From [Bacillus] selenitireducens MLS10 (GTDB taxonomy: Bacteria; Bacillota; Bacilli; Bacillales; Salisediminibacteriaceae), in contig NC_014219.1 in NCBI RefSeq assembly GCF_000093085.1, positions 2,658,384-2,722,383 of the forward strand: a stretch of 64,000 nucleotides of DNA. Direction: 5' to 3'. A program made the translations under genes and the position numbers. Below, one piece after another: positions 59,297-64,000 of this stretch (the first letter of the stretch is position 1; each line of letters starts with the position of its first letter). The notes beneath the pieces were generated by a model, which saw nothing but the letters and a program-made list of their open reading frames with translations, was not told the DNA's origin and did not search any database.

Positions 59297-62200
59297 TCAC
59301 GAGATTGTTTTGACGTTAACCGCCATCATGGCCTTCACTTCCTCTTCGAACCAGTCGTGGCAGGTCATCATAAGAATCTGCCTGGATGCTGACAGTTCAC
59401 GGACGAGTTCAAGCATTTTGGTCCGCCGATTCCGGTCAAGGTTCACAAAGGCCTCATCAATCACGATCGGAAAAGCATGGCTGAAACTCTCATCAAGAGC
59501 CAGAGAAAAACGCAGCGCCAGATAGAGCAGTTCACACGTTCCTCTGCTGAGCTCTGAAGGGGAAAAAGTCATGCCTCTGTGGTCTTCCACCATAAACCCG
59601 TTCCCCTCTGCAGGGATATAAAAACCGGTATACTTGCCATCTGTGAGCTTTTGGATATATGACTGGGCACGGGCAATCACTGCAGGCTGGCGTTCTTTTT
59701 CGTAGGTGTTCCTAACGCGGTGCAGCATATCCCGTGCTGTTTCAATGACGAGCAGGCGGTTTATTTTTTCATCCATCTGAGCCTCGGTCTGCCTCAATTT
59801 GAACAGGAGTTCTTCATGGCTCCCGTCCTTCTCGAGTTCCTGGATGTCTTTTGTAAGCGCAGTGGCCGCTTCAATGATCCGGTCCCGCTCTTGCTGCAGT
59901 TCTGTATAGCGCGACTCAAGCTGAGATAACCGCTCCTGAACCGACTCATTCATTTCCACCACTCTCCGGATAATGAGCGCACGCTCCACGTGATCAGGGA
60001 TGCCGCCTTTCAGTTGCCTCAGACAGGCTTCAATCGTCGCCGCAACTTCTTGAATCTCTGCCGTCTGCCGGGCTTTTTTCCTGAACGACTCTTTGTCCCG
60101 AACATCCGCTGCGTCAAAAAGCGCCTCAATATCATCCTCATAACGCGTTCGTTCCCCGCTGATGACCTTTGCCGCACGATCCGTTTCCGCGTAGAGGTGT
60201 TTCAGTTCTTCAAGACGCTTTTCACTTGCCTCAAATGACTGCTTTTGTGCAGCGAGCCAGGCGAGCTGATTCCACACCTCTTTATCGTACATGGCAGTCA
60301 CTTCCGCCACAGTGTCTTCAAGAGCCCGGAGGGCCTGATGAACACGGTTTTCAAATGCTTCAAGCCATTCGGTTAAAACGCTCATCTGACGTTCGAGAGC
60401 GCTTTTTTCCGTTTCGATCCGCTTCCACTCCCTGAAGTCCGCGAGAAAATAGTCATAGACCAGAATATCCCCGGTTTCCGGGAATCCGCTAACAGACAGC
60501 CACTCGTCTCTCCTCTGTCCCCAATCGGTCAAGCTGTTCTGCACGTTCTGAAGATCCTTCTTCACTTGTTCCATCTCCTGAGCAAGCTCCCGGGCTTCCT
60601 CTTCAGCATTCTCCAAACGGTAAAGAGATCGTTCGTGATTTTTGAGCGTCCTTTGCAATTCATCTGCGTTAATATAGGGACTGTTCTCTCGGGTCCCCGT
60701 ATCTTGCAGGGCATCAACACGCTCAAGAAAACGCTTGTACTCAACCTGCTTTTTTCGCCGGTCAAAGAAGGTCAGTCCGAGCCACAGAGCTGTGATCAAA
60801 GCAGGAACCGAAGCTGCAAGGAGATCTGCGACGAAAAACGTGATCACCGAAAGAACCAGGCCCCCAATACCAATCAGTCTCATACGGCTTTCAAGCTGCC
60901 TGATCTCCTGATCCAGTCGCTCTTTCTGTTCTTCCTCCCGTTCGAGTGCCTTTATGTTCCGACGATGCTCCTCTTCCTGTTTTTCAAACGCTTCATAATT
61001 CAACAGATCGCTTTTAATCGAGGCGATCTCTTCTTCATTCAGCATCTCTTCCTGGATAGCCGCCTGTTTGACCTGTACCTGATTCTGCTTTCCCTCGATC
61101 TCCTGAAGTCTTTTTTCAAAGTGGCGCTCATCAAGTTTCAATCGGTTTAAATCCTGTTTCAGCGTTTCAAACTGATGCAGATGATACCCGTCAGCCACGG
61201 CCTGTTCAAAGACCTCTTTTGGCATACTCTCCCACTTTGCCTCAATCGCTTCCTGCTGAAGACGCTTCTCATGGAGACTCGTATTCAGCTGTTCGCGCTC
61301 ATTGCGACGATGCTGATACAGGCTTTCCTCTTTCTCGAGGTCGCTGAGCCTCTCCATTGTTTCCCGATCCGGAAGGGAGTTCCGGATCGTCTCCATCTCT
61401 TGATTCAATGCCTGTTTTTCTTTTTCAAGGTCATGCAGTTTTGCTTCTCTTTTAATGACGGCATCTTCCATATGCGTCAATCTGGCAAGGCCATCTTCCG
61501 GAAATGAGTCTGCCTGTTCGATGTCATCTTGCGTGTACACATCTTTCAGACTGTACCACTCCCGTATGACCGGTTCAAATGAATCTGCAAGGGTCATTCG
61601 TCGCCGTTCCGTTTCCACATCCCGAAGCTCCGTATCCGTATCGTTACGTGATGCAGTCAGTTCCTCAAGCTCCATCCTCTTCCCTTTCAGACCATCAAGC
61701 AGGCGTTCAGCTTCACTTACCTGGCGCGTGATGGCATGATGCTCTTCAAGAAGCTGGTTCAGCTCCGGCTTGCGTCCGCTCGGTTTAAAGAGCGCGGCTT
61801 TTTCATTGGAAAGATCCTGTTCAATGTTACTGAGCATTTTGCCGCGCTCAAAACCTGCATCGTAAAGGTACTCATTCATATGTTCAGGTTTTAATGCGGC
61901 GAGCTTCGACACGCCTTCGAGGTCGATGAGAAAAATCCCCTGAAAACTCCCGGCATCAAGCCCGCCCAAAAAAGCGGTCACCCCTTCTGCACCTGCCGTC
62001 TCACCGGACGGATATTCTATGGTCACCTGACCCGCCTTCCGCGAGCCTTGCTTACGCGTTATTTTGTACAGTTGGTCATCCGAATCCTTAAATTCAATCA
62101 TGCCGCCGAAACCCGACGATGTTTTCGGCTTCATGTCAGGAAACTGCCCTGTTGGAAATCCAAACAAAACGGCGTAGATAAAAGAGAGAATCGTCGATTT

Positions 62201-62308
62201 TCCCGCTTCGTTATTCCCGGCAATCAAGACCGGTTCTCCGCCTTCAAATGACATCGACATATCCGTCCATTTACCATAACCGAAGATTTCAATTCGGTTA
62301 ATTTTCAT
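59297..62308 (-). CDS. yhaN: SMC/Rad50-like ATPase YhaN
   Basis: 1003 residues. Walker A AGNNEAGKSTILSFIY at the N-terminus and the C-terminal signature SELSRGTCELLYLALRFSLA and Walker B IVIDEAFVNLDRNR form one split ATPase head. Long coiled coils lie between them, and a hydrophobic hairpin (about residues 474-512, LVLSVITFFVADLLAASV) sits at the middle, which is unusual for SMC proteins but known in YhaN. It pairs with YhaO like Rad50 with Mre11. The ATG overlaps the yhaO stop by four bases. Confidence 0.93.
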   Translation of the reverse strand: MKINRIEIFGYGKWTDMSMSFEGGEPVLIAGNNEAGKSTILSFIYAVLFGFPTGQFPDMKPKTSSGFGGMIEFKDSDDQLYKITRKQGSRKAGQVTIEYPSGETAGAEGVTAFLGGLDAGSFQGIFLIDLEGVSKLAALKPEHMNEYLYDAGFERGKMLSNIEQDLSNEKAALFKPSGRKPELNQLLEEHHAITRQVSEAERLLDGLKGKRMELEELTASRNDTDTELRDVETERRRMTLADSFEPVIREWYSLKDVYTQDDIEQADSFPEDGLARLTHMEDAVIKREAKLHDLEKEKQALNQEMETIRNSLPDRETMERLSDLEKEESLYQHRRNEREQLNTSLHEKRLQQEAIEAKWESMPKEVFEQAVADGYHLHQFETLKQDLNRLKLDERHFEKRLQEIEGKQNQVQVKQAAIQEEMLNEEEIASIKSDLLNYEAFEKQEEEHRRNIKALEREEEQKERLDQEIRQLESRMRLIGIGGLVLSVITFFVADLLAASVPALITALWLGLTFFDRRKKQVEYKRFLERVDALQDTGTRENSPYINADELQRTLKNHERSLYRLENAEEEARELAQEMEQVKKDLQNVQNSLTDWGQRRDEWLSVSGFPETGDILVYDYFLADFREWKRIETEKSALERQMSVLTEWLEAFENRVHQALRALEDTVAEVTAMYDKEVWNQLAWLAAQKQSFEASEKRLEELKHLYAETDRAAKVISGERTRYEDDIEALFDAADVRDKESFRKKARQTAEIQEVAATIEACLRQLKGGIPDHVERALIIRRVVEMNESVQERLSQLESRYTELQQERDRIIEAATALTKDIQELEKDGSHEELLFKLRQTEAQMDEKINRLLVIETARDMLHRVRNTYEKERQPAVIARAQSYIQKLTDGKYTGFYIPAEGNGFMVEDHRGMTFSPSELSRGTCELLYLALRFSLALDESFSHAFPIVIDEAFVNLDRNRRTKMLELVRELSASRQILMMTCHDWFEEEVKAMMAVNVKTIS

Positions 62309-63543
62309 CGGCGGTCGGCCTCCTTTCTGATGACAGCAGCTGATATGTAATCCAGGGCCTGTCCGATCAGTTCCTCCTTGTCAGGCAACTCAGCCTGTTT
62401 CGTCAAATAGGCCTGCAGGCGGCGATTCTGTTTCAACTGAGTCAGATACTGAGCAGGAATCTCTTCATGATGAAGCTCTTCCTTCATGGCATGGAGATCG
62501 GCAAGGAACGGATCTTCCTCCTGACGAAGGGCAAGGTCTGCATCATACAGCCCGGACAGAGACAGATGGTCGATCACCCATTCATCGTCCAGATCTGCGC
62601 CAGCCTTTAACAATTCGTGCAGTTCACCGTCAACATGACGGGTATTTAAGGCACTGTAAAGGGGCGTATAGCCCTGAAAGGAAACATCCGCAATGATCTT
62701 TTGGCCATGTCTCACCTCCGGAATCTGTTCTTGAAAAAGCCTGAGAACCTCGTCCCACTCCTCCATGCCTGTTACATCCAATTCAATGGACCGGTAGGTG
62801 ACCGGAGCTGTCGCCATGAATTCGGATGTCACTTCAGATCCTGTGAGACGCACATCCAGATATCCTTTGTTACCGGATTCTTTGCGGTTTGTCCCTTGCA
62901 TGCTGCCCGGATAGATCACGGGAGGATGACTGCTCAACGTCATACGCTTATGAATGTGCCCGAGAGCCCAGTAATCATATCCGAGAGGGAGAAGCTCAGA
63001 GACACTGAACGGGGCATAGGGGGCATGGTCTTTCACGCCTGTCTCCTGACCGTGGAGCACACCAATTTGCCAGTCCGTGTCCGGACTCCGTTCAGGAAAC
63101 ATGGAGACTGCACGTTTTGAGAAAGCACGTTCAGGATAGCTGAAACCGCTGAGTCTGACCCGTTCCCCTTTTTTGGACTCATAGGTAAAGGTATCTCCTG
63201 AAGGACCGAAGAGGTGCACATTATCCGGGTACGTAAATGCGTTATCCGATACATGAGGATCATGATTACCATGACTCATATACACCTCAATGCCGTATTC
63301 TCCAAGCCTCTCAAAAGCTTGACTCAGAGCCCATTGCCCTTTCAGAGAACGGACTTCATCATCAAAGACATCGCCTGCAATCACGATAAAATCGACCGAT
63401 ACCCGGATTGCATCCTCAATCAACCGGTTTAAACTCTCATATGCCGCTTCTTTGAACAGATTTTGCTGTTCATGCGTCAAACGGCTTTTAATGGACAGTG
63501 CCTTGCCAAGATGCAAATCAGCACAGTGAAAAAAACGAATCAT
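62305..63543 (-). CDS. yhaO: Mre11/SbcD-like DNA exonuclease YhaO
   Basis: 412 residues, calcineurin-like phosphoesterase. Metal motifs are FFHCADLHLGK, VIAGDVFDDE, MSHGNHDPH, GVLHGQETG and ALGHIHKRM. It probably forms a nuclease complex with the ATPase YhaN for DNA end processing. The start MIRFFHCADLHL follows GGAGGATAATC; the frame is open for 40 codons upstream without homology. A perfect palindrome lies 53 bases upstream. Confidence 0.94.
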   Translation of the reverse strand: MIRFFHCADLHLGKALSIKSRLTHEQQNLFKEAAYESLNRLIEDAIRVSVDFIVIAGDVFDDEVRSLKGQWALSQAFERLGEYGIEVYMSHGNHDPHVSDNAFTYPDNVHLFGPSGDTFTYESKKGERVRLSGFSYPERAFSKRAVSMFPERSPDTDWQIGVLHGQETGVKDHAPYAPFSVSELLPLGYDYWALGHIHKRMTLSSHPPVIYPGSMQGTNRKESGNKGYLDVRLTGSEVTSEFMATAPVTYRSIELDVTGMEEWDEVLRLFQEQIPEVRHGQKIIADVSFQGYTPLYSALNTRHVDGELHELLKAGADLDDEWVIDHLSLSGLYDADLALRQEEDPFLADLHAMKEELHHEEIPAQYLTQLKQNRRLQAYLTKQAELPDKEELIGQALDYISAAVIRKEADRR

Positions 63544-63595
63544 GATTATCCTCCTTCTTTCAGCGAACCCTCTGTTACCAGAGATGGGAATCCGG

Positions 63596-63612
63596 TTTTC
63601 ACATGGTGAAAA
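63596..63612. promoter_or_regulatory. Palindrome between yhaO and the YhzD-like gene
   Basis: TTTTCAC-ATG-GTGAAAA is a perfect 7-bp inverted repeat in the 112-base divergent gap, in the style of a repressor operator. Confidence 0.5.
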
Positions 63613-63655
63613 TCGGGTACACAATGAATGACCATTCAATCCTGGAGGGGATCCT

Positions 63656-63841
63656 ATGTACAAATACTTTGTAACCGCCTACGACAAATCCGGCAAACAT
63701 CTTCTGAATGATGTCATTGAAGCGGGTGACGATCAGGCCGGAAGAGAAAACGGCATGAAGAAACTCGAAGATGAGAACCTTTTGCTTCACACATCGCGGG
63801 TCGTGAACAGCAAAGGTAAACTCCTCTATTTTCATGCCTGA
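63656..63841 (+). CDS. YhzD-like small protein
   Basis: 61 residues. KYFVTAYDKSGKHLLNDVIEA at the start and KGKLLYFHA at the end fit the YhzD-like family of Bacillaceae, found near yhaO in B. subtilis. Soluble, charged, function unknown. CTGGAGGGG precedes the ATG and a strong terminator follows. Confidence 0.78.
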   Translation: MYKYFVTAYDKSGKHLLNDVIEAGDDQAGRENGMKKLEDENLLLHTSRVVNSKGKLLYFHA

Positions 63842-63844
63842 CAG

Positions 63845-63874
63845 AAAAGGACAGACCAGGGTCTGTCCTTTTTT
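63845..63874 (+). terminator. Terminator after the YhzD-like gene
   Basis: AAAAGGACAGAC and GTCTGTCCTTTT form a 12-bp stem followed by TT on the plus strand, and would also serve the convergent gene at the window end. Confidence 0.88.
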
Positions 63875-63892
63875 ATTGTCACTATTCCGTAC

Positions 63893-64000
63893 TCAATCTT
63901 TCTGCGGAACTTTGTAAAAAGTCCCTGTCGTTTCACTCAGAACCCGGCCGTCATCATCCTTGATGTCACAGACAATAAACTGCACGGTTTTCCCCTTCTT
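63893..64000 (-). CDS. Partial CDS, C-terminus of a probable hotdog-fold thioesterase
   Basis: An open minus-strand frame enters from the right edge and ends in TGA at 63893-63895, giving 35 residues: KKGKTVQFIVCDIKDDDG, then RVLSETTGTFYKVPQKD. The pattern of a final beta hairpin with D-x-G-x-x-x-x-x-x-x-G-T-F/Y is typical of PaaI/YbgC-type thioesterases. The rest is outside the window, so the call is tentative. Confidence 0.6.
   Translation of the reverse strand, partial: KKGKTVQFIVCDIKDDDGRVLSETTGTFYKVPQKD

Overview
The window is a stretch of ordinary, densely coded chromosome from a Gram-positive, endospore-forming bacterium of the Bacillaceae. Evidence: Spo0B, ScoC (Hpr), CssRS, EcsAB, CymR, YhaMNO and the coproporphyrin-type hemEHY cluster all look like Bacillus proteins, and gene order follows Bacillus subtilis over long runs. 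Acidic proteins, separate SecD and SecF and a DUF368 transporter would fit a haloalkaliphilic relative (for example the Salisediminibacterium group), but that is only a hunch. I see no tRNA or rRNA genes, insertion sequences, prophage or CRISPR.

Region 1 (1-40.3 kb, almost all on the minus strand) corresponds to the B. subtilis yrr/yrv/ruv/obg region. Read in the direction of transcription it runs: spo0B-obg, pheB-pheA, ruvA-ruvB-DUF2905-queA-tgt-yajC, DUF368-comN, secD-secF, recJ-apt, relA-dtd, a His T-box with hisS-aspS, 6S RNA, tcdA, the lactate permease and lutABC, doxX, (rarA on the plus strand), yczE-like-cymR-iscS-mnmA-yrrB-recD2, an Ala T-box with alaS, and ireB-ruvX-yrzB. It serves translation (tRNA charging and modification), recombination and repair, stringent response, protein export and L-lactate use.

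Region 2 (40.3-64 kb) corresponds to a different part of the B. subtilis map (pbpF-hemEHY, ecs-hit-serC-hpr, yhaMNO). It starts with a divergent arginase-family gene, then hemY/hemH/hemE and a class A penicillin-binding protein, ccdA, an M20 amidohydrolase, ecsAB, hit, serC, hpr, a DUF3267 membrane protein, a YpmS-like protein, yhaM, cssRS, yhaN-yhaO and a YhzD-like gene. It ends inside a probable hotdog thioesterase.

Points worth following: relA is broken into two frames at a run of seven C that ends in CCC-UGA, where a +1 slip would restore the full protein; lutA and the lactate permease share an identical operator-like palindrome plus a CcpA-type cre site; the arginase-family enzyme has Cys in place of a metal-binding Asp; cssRS sits inside the yhaMNO cluster; SecD and SecF are separate; and there are several unexplained palindromes. 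I found no clearly new multi-gene system in this window.
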